A stretch of DNA of 64,000 bases from JACCZX01 sp963786295 (GTDB lineage: Bacteria > Pseudomonadota > Gammaproteobacteria > Burkholderiales > Burkholderiaceae_F), in contig CAWAYV010000003.1 of the NCBI GenBank assembly GCA_963786295.1, positions 186,001 to 250,000 of the forward strand, read 5' to 3'. How positions within the stretch are numbered: position 1 is the first letter of the stretch; each line of letters begins with the position of its first letter. Below, one piece after another: positions 1 through 8,590 of the stretch. The translations under genes were made by a program, and so were the position numbers. The notes below the pieces were generated by a model. The model saw only the letters and a program-made list of their open reading frames with translations. It made no database searches and was not told the origin of the DNA.

Positions 1-909
1 GCCTTTCCTGCGTCGATCGACACCACCGCGAAGCTGCTGACCGACCATAATTACGTCGCCGATCGGCCGCTCGCCACTGCCGTATTTCTCGCGCTCAAGC
101 TGCAGCGTCCGCTGTTTCTCGAAGGCGAACCGGGTACCGGCAAGACCGAAATCGCGAAGGTGCTGGCAATCGCGCTCGGTGCGGAGTTGATCCGCCTGCA
201 ATGCTATGAGGGGCTCGATATCCATGGCGCCGCGTACGAGTGGAATTACGCGCAGCAGATGTTGGAGATTCGCTTAGCCGAGGCCACAGGTGAAGCGCGC
301 GAGCGCATTGCGCAAGGACTTTTTACCGAGCGTTTTCTGATCGAACGCCCGCTGCTTGCATCGCTTCGGCCGCGAGCAACGCCGCCGGTCTTGCTGATCG
401 ATGAGATCGACCGCGCCGACGAACCGTTCGAAGCCTATCTGCTCGAAGTGCTCGCCGATTTCCAGATCACGATCCCAGAATGGAAGACAGTCAAGGCCGA
501 GCAACCGCCGATCGTAGTGATCACGTCCAACCGCACACGTGAAGTGCACGACGCGGTCAAGCGGCGTTGTTTGTATCACTGGGTCGGCTATCCGTCGGCT
601 GCGCGTGAGCTCGAAATTCTGCGCCGGCGCGTACCCGACGCACAGCAGATGCTGTCGCGCCAGATCGTTGCGTTTGTGCAGGAATTGCGCCGCATCGAGC
701 TCTACAAACTGCCCGGAGTCGCCGAGACGATCGAGTGGTCTCGTGCGCTGCTCGCTCTGGATGCCACCGTGCTCGAACCCGAGACGGTCAACAACACCCT
801 CGGTGTGTTGCTCAAATATCAGGACGACATCGCGAAGATGCAGGGCAGCGAAGCCGCGCAATTGGTCGAGCGCGTGCGCAACGAGGCGCTTGTGCAAGGG
901 TCGGCGTGA
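1..909 (+). CDS. MoxR-family AAA+ ATPase (CoxD-like), 5' end outside the window
   Basis: An AAA+ ATPase of the MoxR class, which in known systems works with a VWA partner to mature or remodel protein complexes such as Mo-hydroxylases. The frame is open from base 1, so the start is missing; 302 residues are visible. Walker A (GEPGTGKTE) lies at about visible residue 42 and Walker B (VLLIDEID) at about 130, followed by a sensor-like ITSNRTREVHDAVKRR stretch. The stop is 6 bases before the VWA gene, so the two form an operon as coxD-coxE do. No CO dehydrogenase subunit is visible, so the client is unknown. The family call is firm; the CoxD label rests on the partner. Confidence 0.9.
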   Translation, partial: AFPASIDTTAKLLTDHNYVADRPLATAVFLALKLQRPLFLEGEPGTGKTEIAKVLAIALGAELIRLQCYEGLDIHGAAYEWNYAQQMLEIRLAEATGEARERIAQGLFTERFLIERPLLASLRPRATPPVLLIDEIDRADEPFEAYLLEVLADFQITIPEWKTVKAEQPPIVVITSNRTREVHDAVKRRCLYHWVGYPSAARELEILRRRVPDAQQMLSRQIVAFVQELRRIELYKLPGVAETIEWSRALLALDATVLEPETVNNTLGVLLKYQDDIAKMQGSEAAQLVERVRNEALVQGSA

Positions 910-915
910 GCATCG

Positions 916-2158
916 ATGTTGCCAGGGGCTGAACTCGACCCACTACCGGGTCGCTTGGCAGAAAACGTCATGCACTTTGCGCGCGTTCTGCGCAACGCCG
1001 GCCTGCCGATCGGAACCGACCGCGTGCTGCTGGCATTCGACGGCTTGCGTACGGCCGGCATCGGATCGCGCGCGGATTTGCACGCGATCCTGGCGGCGTG
1101 CTTTCTCAGTCGCGGCGAACATCGCACGCTGTTCGATCAGGCATTTCACATTTTCTGGCGTGACCCCGACTTTCTCGGCCGCATCATGCAGATGCTGATG
1201 CCGCAGATGAAGCAGCGTGTTTCAGTACCCGAGTTGCCGCAGAACCGTCGTCTCGCCGCCGCACTGTTGGGGCCATCGACTGCGCCGCTACAGTTGTCTG
1301 AAAATCGCATCGAGATCGATGCCGCTTTCTCGTGGAGCGATCGCGAGCAGCTACGCAAGGTGGATTTCGACACGATGACCGCCGAGGAGTGGGCCGCGGC
1401 GCAGCGCATGCTCGATCGGCTCCCCGCGTTGAGTGCGCTGCGCGAAACGCGTCGCACGGTGCCGGCGGCGCGCGGTCGTCAGCTCGACGTGCGGGCAATG
1501 TTGCGAACCGCGGCACGTCAAGGCGGCGAAACGGTCATGCCGACGTGGCGGCAGCGGCGCATGCGACCCGAGCCGTTGGTTGTGCTGGTCGATATCTCGG
1601 GCTCAATGAGCCGCTACTCACGCATGTTCCTGCACTTCATGCACGCGCTGGTCAGCGGGCGCGCGGCTGCCAACCTCCGCGTGCACACCTTCGTATTCGG
1701 CACACGACTGACGCACATCACGCGGCAGCTCGCCGCGCGCGATCCCGACGAGGCGCTTGCAGCGGTCGTCAACGCGGTCGATGACTGGTCGGGCGGCACG
1801 CGTATCGCACGCGCGCTTCACGAATTCAATTTGCGCTGGGCGCGGCGCGTCTTGTCGACCTCACCGACGGTGTTGCTGATCACCGACGGCCTCGAACACG
1901 GCGACACTGATCTGCTCGAGCCGCGAAGCCGAGCGACTGTCGAAATCGTGCCGGCGGCTCCTATGGCTGAATCCGCTGCTACGTTATTCGGGCTTCGAGC
2001 CCAAGGCGGCGGGTGTCGTAGCGCTATTGCCGCATGTGGACGCGTTCCTTCCGGTGCATAACCTCGAATCACTCGATCAGCTGATCACAGCGCTTGCCTA
2101 CAAAGGCGAGCGCGCGGTCATCGCTAACGGCGTTTCGCCGGCACCGAGATCCCAATAG
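916..2158 (+). CDS. CoxE-like VWA domain protein (one frame break)
   Basis: A VWA protein of the CoxE family, the usual partner of a MoxR/CoxD ATPase. The MIDAS motif DISGS sits at residues 226-230 after a long helical N-terminal region. The reading frame breaks near 1921, where one extra c in gagccgcg shifts it. After the break the other frame gives the expected ending (LLWLNPLL, then ALLPHVDAFLPVHN) and stops at 2156-2158. The rebuilt length, about 413 residues, is normal for the family. The 3' end overlaps the convergent peptidase gene by about 60 bases. The break looks like a sequencing error because both halves are conserved. Confidence 0.85.
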
Positions 2159-3507
2159 AGGCCGGCCATGATGCGCAGCCCGTCGCGCAGGAGCTCGGGC
2201 GGCAGATGTTCATTCGGTGCGTGCTGCGAGCACCCTGCATACGAGTGCGGCACCCATACGGTGCGCAGCCCCAACACGTCGGTGAAGATATCGTTGGGCA
2301 GCGATCCGCCCAGGTTGGGCAGCACCGCGGGTTTCTTTCCGCTCGTTTGCGCAATCGACGCCGCCGCCCATTGCACCCACGGATCGTCCGGGTCGAGGCG
2401 CGTGGCATGAAACATTTCTTCGCGTGTGGCCGCGATCTGCACCATCGGAAATCCCTGGCGGTCGAGATGGCGGCGTAGCGCCGGCAGGATATCGTTCTCG
2501 TCGATGCCGACCACGGAGCGAAGCTGGCATCGCGCCCACGCACGCGGCGGAATCGCGTTGACCGGCGTGTCCGGGTTACCGGTCTTGAAGGCAAGCACTT
2601 CGAACGAACACCAGCCAAACACACGTTCGGCCGGCGACAGGCCGGGCTCGCCCCACCACGGTTCTATTTCCGGCCCGTCGACTCCGCCGTCGACCTCGCA
2701 GTCGGCCAACACACGACGTACCGAATCCGGCAGCTCGCGCGGCACCCACTCACGGATGTGAATCTGGCCGGTGGATGACACGATGCTGGAGATCGCGTGC
2801 GCCAGCTGAATACCGGGGTTGCTGATCAGTCCACCCCAGTTGCCGGAGTGATGACCGCCTTTGCGCGCTTCGATCGTCAAATCGAAGTTCGCGTTGCCAC
2901 GCGAACCCAAAAAAATAGTCGGCCGCTCGGGGCGCAGCCGTGGGCCGTCCGAGGCCACCAGCAGATCAGCTTTGAAAAGCTCTTTGTGGCTGCTGCAGAT
3001 GTCGCGCAGTCCGAGCGATCCGGTTTCTTCGCCCATTTCGATCAGGTATTTCGCGTTGAAGCCGAGCCGGCCGCGAGTCTCGATCACCGAACGCAACGCA
3101 CTCATATTGACCGAGTGCTGGCCCTTGTTGTCGGCAATACCGCGGCCGTACCAGCGGCCATTCGACTCGGTGAGCTGCCATGGCGACAAACCGTCTTTCC
3201 ATTCCGGCTCGAGGCCCCGAATCACATCACCATGGCCATAGCCGAATACGGTGGGCAGGTTCGCGCCTTCGAAGCGTTGCGCAAACAGGAACGGTGCGCG
3301 CGCCTTTGGATCGGTCAGCGTTTGACAGTCGAAGCCCATGGCCTCGAAGGCGGGGCGCATCTCGGTATCGAGATAGTCGATCAGCGCCTGTCCGCGTTCG
3401 TTGTTCTGGCTTTCGGTGGGTACCGCGATACGCCGCGCCAGCGTTCGCTTGAACTCGCCCGAATCAAAGTGCTGCTCGGCGTGGCTGATCGCTTCTGAGC
3501 GTTTCAT
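2098..3507 (-). CDS. M20-family metallopeptidase / dipeptidase
   Basis: A zinc-dependent M20 hydrolase of about 469 residues, likely cytoplasmic because no signal peptide is seen. The expected metal and catalytic residues are present: H92 in GYGHGDV, D126 in GRGIADNKGQ, and the glutamate pair E160-E161 in MGEETGS. A dimerisation domain follows and the C-terminal part carries the last ligand region (VPHSYAGCSQHAPNE). Substrate cannot be told from sequence; the family includes carnosinase-like dipeptidases and amidohydrolases. It is divergent from the MFS gene, with about 100 bases between starts. Confidence 0.9.
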   Translation of the reverse strand: MKRSEAISHAEQHFDSGEFKRTLARRIAVPTESQNNERGQALIDYLDTEMRPAFEAMGFDCQTLTDPKARAPFLFAQRFEGANLPTVFGYGHGDVIRGLEPEWKDGLSPWQLTESNGRWYGRGIADNKGQHSVNMSALRSVIETRGRLGFNAKYLIEMGEETGSLGLRDICSSHKELFKADLLVASDGPRLRPERPTIFLGSRGNANFDLTIEARKGGHHSGNWGGLISNPGIQLAHAISSIVSSTGQIHIREWVPRELPDSVRRVLADCEVDGGVDGPEIEPWWGEPGLSPAERVFGWCSFEVLAFKTGNPDTPVNAIPPRAWARCQLRSVVGIDENDILPALRRHLDRQGFPMVQIAATREEMFHATRLDPDDPWVQWAAASIAQTSGKKPAVLPNLGGSLPNDIFTDVLGLRTVWVPHSYAGCSQHAPNEHLPPELLRDGLRIMAGLYWDLGAGETPLAMTARSPL

Positions 3508-3609
3508 GCGGATTGTCCTTGTGAAGACGAGGCATAAAGGTCGCAGGCTACGATGCCTTGCGCGGTTCGTCCAAAGGTGAGTTCTGCGGCGTCAATACAA
3601 TCGACACGC

Positions 3610-5230
3610 ATGAAGCCCCCCGTCGAACAAGAACCTGCCTCGACCGAAGTCCTGCCGTCGGCCTGGGATCCTTTGCGCCGGCCGGTATTTCGGCTGCTGT
3701 GGGGCACGTGGCTGACCGCGAACATCTGCATGTGGATGAACGAGGTCGCCTCGGCGTGGCTGATGACGACCTTGACGACGTCGCCGGTAATGATCGCGCT
3801 GGTGCAATCGGCGTCGGTGTTGCCGGTCGTGTTGTTCGGGCTGCCGAGTGGCGCGCTGGCCGACATTCTGAATCGGCGTCGCTGGTTCATGTTCACGCAA
3901 TTCTGGGTTGCCGCGAATGCATTGATTCTTTGCGCTGTGCTTGCCGCCGATTTAATGACGGCGCCGCTGCTGCTCGCGTTGACGTTCGGCAACGGCATTG
4001 GACTCGCGATGCGCTGGCCGGTTTATGCGGCGATCGTGCCGGAGCTCGTGCCGCGTCGGGAGCTGGCGACGGCGATCGCGCTGAACGGCATCGCGATGAA
4101 CACTTCGCGCATCGTCGGACCGGTTATCGCCGGCGCATTGATCGCGAGTCTGGGCACCGGCTACGTGTATCTGTTGAATGCGGCCCTCTCGCTGGCCGCC
4201 GGTTTCGTCATCATGCGCTGGCGCTTGGAGCCGAAGGCAAGCGTGTTGCCCGGCGAGCGGTTCCTCGGTGCGATGCGCGTGGGATTTCAGTATGTCGCGC
4301 AGTCGCCGATGATGCGTGCGGTGCTGCTGCGCATTGCAATCTTTTTCCTGCAGTCGACCGCATTGCTGGCTTTGCTGCCGCTGGTTGCGAAGCGCATGCC
4401 CGATGGCGGCGCCTGGGTCTATACGTGGTTGCTGGCGTCGCTGGGGTTCGGCGCAATCGCCACCGCCGTGTTTTTGCCACGCTTGCGCGTACTGATCACG
4501 CGCGATCGGTTGCTGCGCGACGGCACGCTGCTGCAAGCGTTCGCGATGGTGGCGGCCGGCTTCGCACCCAATGTGTGGAGCGCGATGCCGGCGATGATGC
4601 TGGCCGGCGCCGCTTGGTTAGCGGTGGTCAATACGCTGACGGTGGCCTCGCAGCTGTCGCTTCCGGACTGGGTACGCGCGCGAGGCATGTCGATCTACAT
4701 GATGACGATGATGGCAGCCACGTCGGCCAGCGCCGCGGTGTGGGGGCAGGTCGCGAGCTTGATTGGACGTGCCGTGGACGTTCGTGGCGGCGGCGGCGAC
4801 CGGAATCGCGCTGTTGCTATTGGCGGGGCACTTGCACACAACACCCGCAGAAGAGCGGGACCTAACACCGGCGCGCATTCTGAAAGAGCCGGTGCCCGCA
4901 TTCCCGGTCGAGCATCAAATGGGACCAGTGATGGTGACGGTCGACTATCGGATCGATCCGGCGCGCGCGGCGGAGTTCGCCGCGCTGATGCGCGAAAGCC
5001 GCGCGAATCGGCTGCAGTTAGGCGCGCTGTCGTGGGGGCTGTTTCACGACACGAGCGAACCCGGCCACTACATCGAGTATTACCTGGACGAATCGTGGGC
5101 CGATCATCTGCGGCGATTCGATCGGTTTACGGCAGCCGACGCCGATCTGCGCGAGCGGCGCCATGCGTTTCATATTGGCGCCGAGCCGCCGAAGGTCACG
5201 CGCTATATCGCCGAGTCACTCAGAGAATAG
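3610..5230 (+). CDS. MFS transporter with C-terminal antibiotic-biosynthesis-monooxygenase-like domain (one frame break)
   Basis: An MFS permease of the DUF894/MFS_3 type, likely an exporter in the inner membrane. About twelve hydrophobic segments fill the first 400 residues. Near 4770 one extra base shifts the frame inside the last helices; the other frame continues VPWTFVAAAATGIALLLLAG and then a cytoplasmic ferredoxin-like domain (VTVDYRIDPARAAEF to VTRYIAES) that ends at 5230. This transporter-plus-domain layout is a known arrangement. I chose the ATG at 3610; one at 3553 is possible but adds a poorly conserved leader. The unbroken frame runs on into the next gene only because of the shift, so the apparent MFS-AhpD fusion is not real. 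Confidence 0.85.
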
Positions 5231-5250
5231 TTATACTAACGGGAGACACG

Positions 5251-5802
5251 ATGCGGATCGAACCCTGGACACCGGCGCTCGCCTCGCGCGATGCCGAGCT
5301 CGTGGCAGCGATCGAGGCGCGGCGCGGTGGCGCGCTTCTTGAGCTTGACCGCATGTTGCTGTGGTCGGAGCCGCTCGCACGCGGGTGGAACGTGTATCTG
5401 CGAGCGCTGAGGCAGGAGATTTCGTTGTCTCCGTTTGTGCGCGAACTTGCGATTTGCGTGGTCGCGCGACTGACCGGCGCTGACTACGAGTTTCATCACC
5501 ACGCGCCCGAGCTAAAAAAGGCCGGGGCAACCGATGCGCAACTGGCAGCGCTCGACGATCCGGACGCAGCATCGACAAGCGATCAATTCAACGAGCTACA
5601 GCGCAACGTGATCCGATTTGCAATCGCGAGCACGCGTAACGTGCAGATTCCGGATTCGATCTTTGATGCGTTAAAGCAGCGCATGTCACCGACCGAGGTC
5701 GTCGAGCTCGTTGCCGTGACGGCGGCCTACAACATGGTCGCCCGCTTCCTGGTTGCGCTGCAGGTCACGCCGGAAACGGAGGCGCTCAGTTCCCGGCGGT
5801 GA
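5251..5802 (+). CDS. Carboxymuconolactone decarboxylase / AhpD-like protein
   Basis: A 183-residue protein of the carboxymuconolactone decarboxylase superfamily. The recognisable core is FVRELAICVVARLTGADYEF followed by a histidine cluster (HHHAPE) and a helical C-terminal half. The CxxC redox pair of AhpD is not present, so a peroxiredoxin reductase role is unlikely; a decarboxylase or dehalogenase-like role is open. The start at 5251 is supported by gggag 6 bases upstream. It follows the transporter by 20 bases and probably shares its transcript. Its last 17 bases overlap the convergent Bug receptor gene. Confidence 0.8.
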   Translation: MRIEPWTPALASRDAELVAAIEARRGGALLELDRMLLWSEPLARGWNVYLRALRQEISLSPFVRELAICVVARLTGADYEFHHHAPELKKAGATDAQLAALDDPDAASTSDQFNELQRNVIRFAIASTRNVQIPDSIFDALKQRMSPTEVVELVAVTAAYNMVARFLVALQVTPETEALSSRR

Positions 5803-6754
5803 TTCGATTCTGCTTGACGATCTTCGACCAGCGCTCGAGTTCTTTCTGCATGAACGATTTGAACTCCGCTGGTCCCTGACCGGTAACCGTCATGCCCTGC
5901 GCTGCCAGTCGCTCTGCGACTGCAGGATCTTTCAACGCTTTTTGCACTTCCGCATTCATCCGGTTGACCAGATCCGGCGGCGTTTTTGCAGGAGCGATCA
6001 CGCCCCAATAAGCGAGCGCCTCAAAATTCTTGACACCGGCTTCGGCGAGCGTCGGCGTATCGGGCAAACTGGAATGGCGCGTCGCGCCTGTTACCGCCAT
6101 CGGTCTGACAGTGCCAGCCTTCACGTGCGGCAACACCAGAAACACGGTGCCGATGCCAAGCGGCACGTGGCCGGCCACCGTGTCGTTCATCAACGGCCCG
6201 CCGCCGCGAAACGGCACGTGCGTCCACGCCCAGCCCGCTTGCTGACCCGCCTGAATCATCGCGAGATGCCCGAGACTGCCGGTGCCGATCGATCCGATCG
6301 TAATTCCCTTGATCGTGCGTGCGTCCGCAGTCACGTCGGCCATCTTCGAGTACGGCGATTTTGCCGACGCTACCAGCGCCATCGGCGATGTGCCGATCAG
6401 CGTCACATACTCAAGATCTTTCAGCGTGTCATACGCAATGTTCGGAATCAGACTCGCATTGGTGCCGTGCGTATCGAATACGACTCCGAACGTGTAGCCG
6501 TCCGGCGCCGCCTTGGCCACTGCGTTGGTGCCGATCGATCCCGATGCACCGCCGATGTTTTCGACGACCACGCTCTGGCCAAGCTGCTTCGACAGCGGCT
6601 GCGCAAGAATGCGCGCGACTTGATCGACCGAACCGCCGGGCGGAAATACGGCGATCAGGCGGATCGGCTTGTTAGGCCAGGTTTGAGCGACGCTGGGGTT
6701 GACGGCGAACGCTGCGACTGCAAGCGCGAGCGCGATGCGACGAACGAACGGCAT
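5786..6754 (-). CDS. Bug/TctC-type tripartite tricarboxylate transporter receptor protein
   Basis: A periplasmic solute-binding protein of the Bug family, 322 residues, with a clear signal peptide ending near ANPSVAQ-like residues 17-24. Family landmarks are WPNKPIRLI at the mature N-terminus, PPGGSVDQVAR, and IGGASGSIGTNAVAKAAPDGYT. Members bind small carboxylates and often act without an adjacent TctAB membrane pair, as here. aggag lies 9 bases before the ATG. Such orphan Bug genes are very common in Burkholderiales and help to place this part of the window. Confidence 0.93.
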   Translation of the reverse strand: MPFVRRIALALAVAAFAVNPSVAQTWPNKPIRLIAVFPPGGSVDQVARILAQPLSKQLGQSVVVENIGGASGSIGTNAVAKAAPDGYTFGVVFDTHGTNASLIPNIAYDTLKDLEYVTLIGTSPMALVASAKSPYSKMADVTADARTIKGITIGSIGTGSLGHLAMIQAGQQAGWAWTHVPFRGGGPLMNDTVAGHVPLGIGTVFLVLPHVKAGTVRPMAVTGATRHSSLPDTPTLAEAGVKNFEALAYWGVIAPAKTPPDLVNRMNAEVQKALKDPAVAERLAAQGMTVTGQGPAEFKSFMQKELERWSKIVKQNRITAGN

Positions 6755-6792
6755 TGTTGTGTCTCCTCAGCGAGGTGTCGGCGAGCGATGCA

Positions 6793-7929
6793 CTAGAAGA
6801 TAGCTCCGCGCGCTTCGATTGGCCACACGGCTTCAACGCGGTCGCCTCGTACTGCGACGATCCAATCGTGCAGGTTGACGGTCGGATCGATGTGACCTGG
6901 AATCAAGAGCGCCTTGTCGCCCAGCAATAGGTCCGGCCCGGCGCCGTTGCGCTCCAAAACGGTGTGTTCATCGGACACACCGCGCACCTGCCATCCGGCA
7001 AAGGCGGGCAGCGCGGGGCCGGAGTCGGTTGAAAAGCTCTTCAAGCCGGCGTCCAGCGTCGCGCGATCGTGCTGCGCGTCCTTGCGGCGGCTCATTACTG
7101 TCGTCAGGATCATCAGCGATTGTTCAAACGCGGGCCAGGCGAGTTCCTGCTCATTCTTCGCGTAGTCGATATCCATCATCACGTACGAGCCGGGCTGAAT
7201 CTCGGTGTACACGCCGCTGGCCGCTTCGAGCATAAAGGTGCCGGTGCCCGCGCCCGTGATGACGTCGCATCGCAAACCGGCAGCGATCAACGCACGCTGT
7301 GCAGCCTGAGCCGTTGCTGTCGCTGCAGCGATCGCTTGTCGCCGCTCCGCGATGCTGCGCAAGTGCTGTGCGTTGCCGAAGTAGGCGTGTAGCCCGCGCA
7401 GCACAAGGCTCGCCTGAGAGGCGATCGCGTGTCCAAGCGCAACGACCGCGCCGATGTCCGTTACGCCGGCACGGTTATGGCCGACATCGAGTTCGATGTA
7501 GACATCGAGCTGCGTGCGCGCTTGTTCACATGCGCGTGCGAGTTGCGCTACTGCGCGCGGATCGTCTACGCAGACGCCGAGCCTCGCGTCGGGATAACTC
7601 GCTGCCAGGCGGGCCAGCTGCAACGTCTTGCGATCGCCCACCACTTCGTTGCTGATCAGCACGTCGCTGATACCGCCCGCCAGGAACGGTTCGGCTTCGG
7701 AGGTCTTCTGGCAGCAAATGCCGATCGCACCGGCCGCCATTTGCCGACGCGCGATCTCGACACACTTATGGCTCTTGGCGTGCGGGCGTACGCGTATTCC
7801 GCGTCCCTGTACCGCGCTCATCAGGCGCGCCAAATTTCCTTCAAAACGGTCGAGATCGAGAATCAGCGCCGGAGTGTCAACGTCCGTGACCGCGTCACCG
7901 ACGCGAGCAGGAATCCATTGATCATCCAT
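6793..7929 (-). CDS. D-threonine aldolase-like PLP enzyme (DSD1/alanine racemase N-terminal fold)
   Basis: A fold-type III PLP enzyme of about 378 residues. DTPALILDLDRFEGN opens the barrel domain and RPHAKSHK holds the PLP lysine (K52). The C-terminal metal site reads GHIDPTVNLHDW, with H345 and D347. The H-x-D spacing is that of D-threonine aldolases, whereas fungal D-serine dehydratases use H-x-C, so an aldolase-type activity is favoured. The frame is open up to 8094, but conserved sequence starts at the ATG at 7929, which also leaves a 64-base intergenic region to the divergent dcd gene. Confidence 0.82.
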   Translation of the reverse strand: MDDQWIPARVGDAVTDVDTPALILDLDRFEGNLARLMSAVQGRGIRVRPHAKSHKCVEIARRQMAAGAIGICCQKTSEAEPFLAGGISDVLISNEVVGDRKTLQLARLAASYPDARLGVCVDDPRAVAQLARACEQARTQLDVYIELDVGHNRAGVTDIGAVVALGHAIASQASLVLRGLHAYFGNAQHLRSIAERRQAIAAATATAQAAQRALIAAGLRCDVITGAGTGTFMLEAASGVYTEIQPGSYVMMDIDYAKNEQELAWPAFEQSLMILTTVMSRRKDAQHDRATLDAGLKSFSTDSGPALPAFAGWQVRGVSDEHTVLERNGAGPDLLLGDKALLIPGHIDPTVNLHDWIVAVRGDRVEAVWPIEARGAIF

Positions 7930-7993
7930 GCGCGCAGTGTATCGAGCGAATGATCCGTAGAATCGCGCGCTTACTCCCGCACCTCTGTCCCCA

Positions 7994-8557
7994 ATGAGCA
8001 TCAAAAGCGATAAATGGATTCGCCGCATGGCCGCGCAAGGCATGATCGAGCCGTTCGAGGCGGGGCAGATTCGCCACGTGAACGGCGAGCGCATTGTCAG
8101 CTACGGCACGTCGAGTTACGGCTACGACATTCGCTGCGCCGATGAATTCAAGATCTTCACCAACATCAACAGCACGATCGTCGATCCAAAGGCGTTCGAC
8201 CCCAATTCGTTCGTGGACCTGAAGAGCGATGTTTGCATCGTCCCGCCGAATTCGTTCGCGCTTGCGCGCACCGTCGAATACTTTCGCATTCCGCGCAACG
8301 TGTTGACGATCTGCTTGGGAAAATCGACGTACGCACGCTGCGGAATTATTGTCAACGTAACGCCGTTGGAGCCGGAGTGGGAAGGGCACGTAACGCTAGA
8401 GTTCTCAAACACGACACCGCTGCCGGCGAAGATCTACGCGCACGAGGGATGCGCGCAGGTGATCTTCATCGAGGCGGATGAAGTCTGTGAGACTTCGTAC
8501 AAGGATCGCGGCGGCAAGTACCAAGGCCAAGTCGGAGTGACGCTGCCGAAGACTTGA
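7994..8557 (+). CDS. dcd: dCTP deaminase
   Basis: Converts dCTP to dUTP, supplying dUMP for thymidylate synthesis. The 187 residues match the usual length and the protein is recognisable from end to end: MSIKSDKWIRRMA at the start, SYGTSSYGYDIR, the CLGKSTYARCGI nucleotide-binding stretch, and the PLEPEWEGHVTLEFSNT core that contains the catalytic glutamate. It is divergent from the aldolase-like gene and convergent with the proline-rich protein gene. No frame problem is seen. Confidence 0.96.
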   Translation: MSIKSDKWIRRMAAQGMIEPFEAGQIRHVNGERIVSYGTSSYGYDIRCADEFKIFTNINSTIVDPKAFDPNSFVDLKSDVCIVPPNSFALARTVEYFRIPRNVLTICLGKSTYARCGIIVNVTPLEPEWEGHVTLEFSNTTPLPAKIYAHEGCAQVIFIEADEVCETSYKDRGGKYQGQVGVTLPKT

Positions 8558-8590
8558 AGGCGGCCGTCGGCAGCCTCCAGCCGCCGGACG

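Noticed and set aside
3553..5802. A 749-residue fusion of an MFS transporter with a carboxymuconolactone decarboxylase-like protein
   Set aside because: The middle (about 4,770-5,250) is nonsense in that frame, while another frame gives the true MFS ending; the fusion is a frame-break artefact.
5753..6796. Plus-strand open frame of 347 codons over the Bug gene
   Set aside because: Antisense shadow of a well-supported Bug receptor gene.
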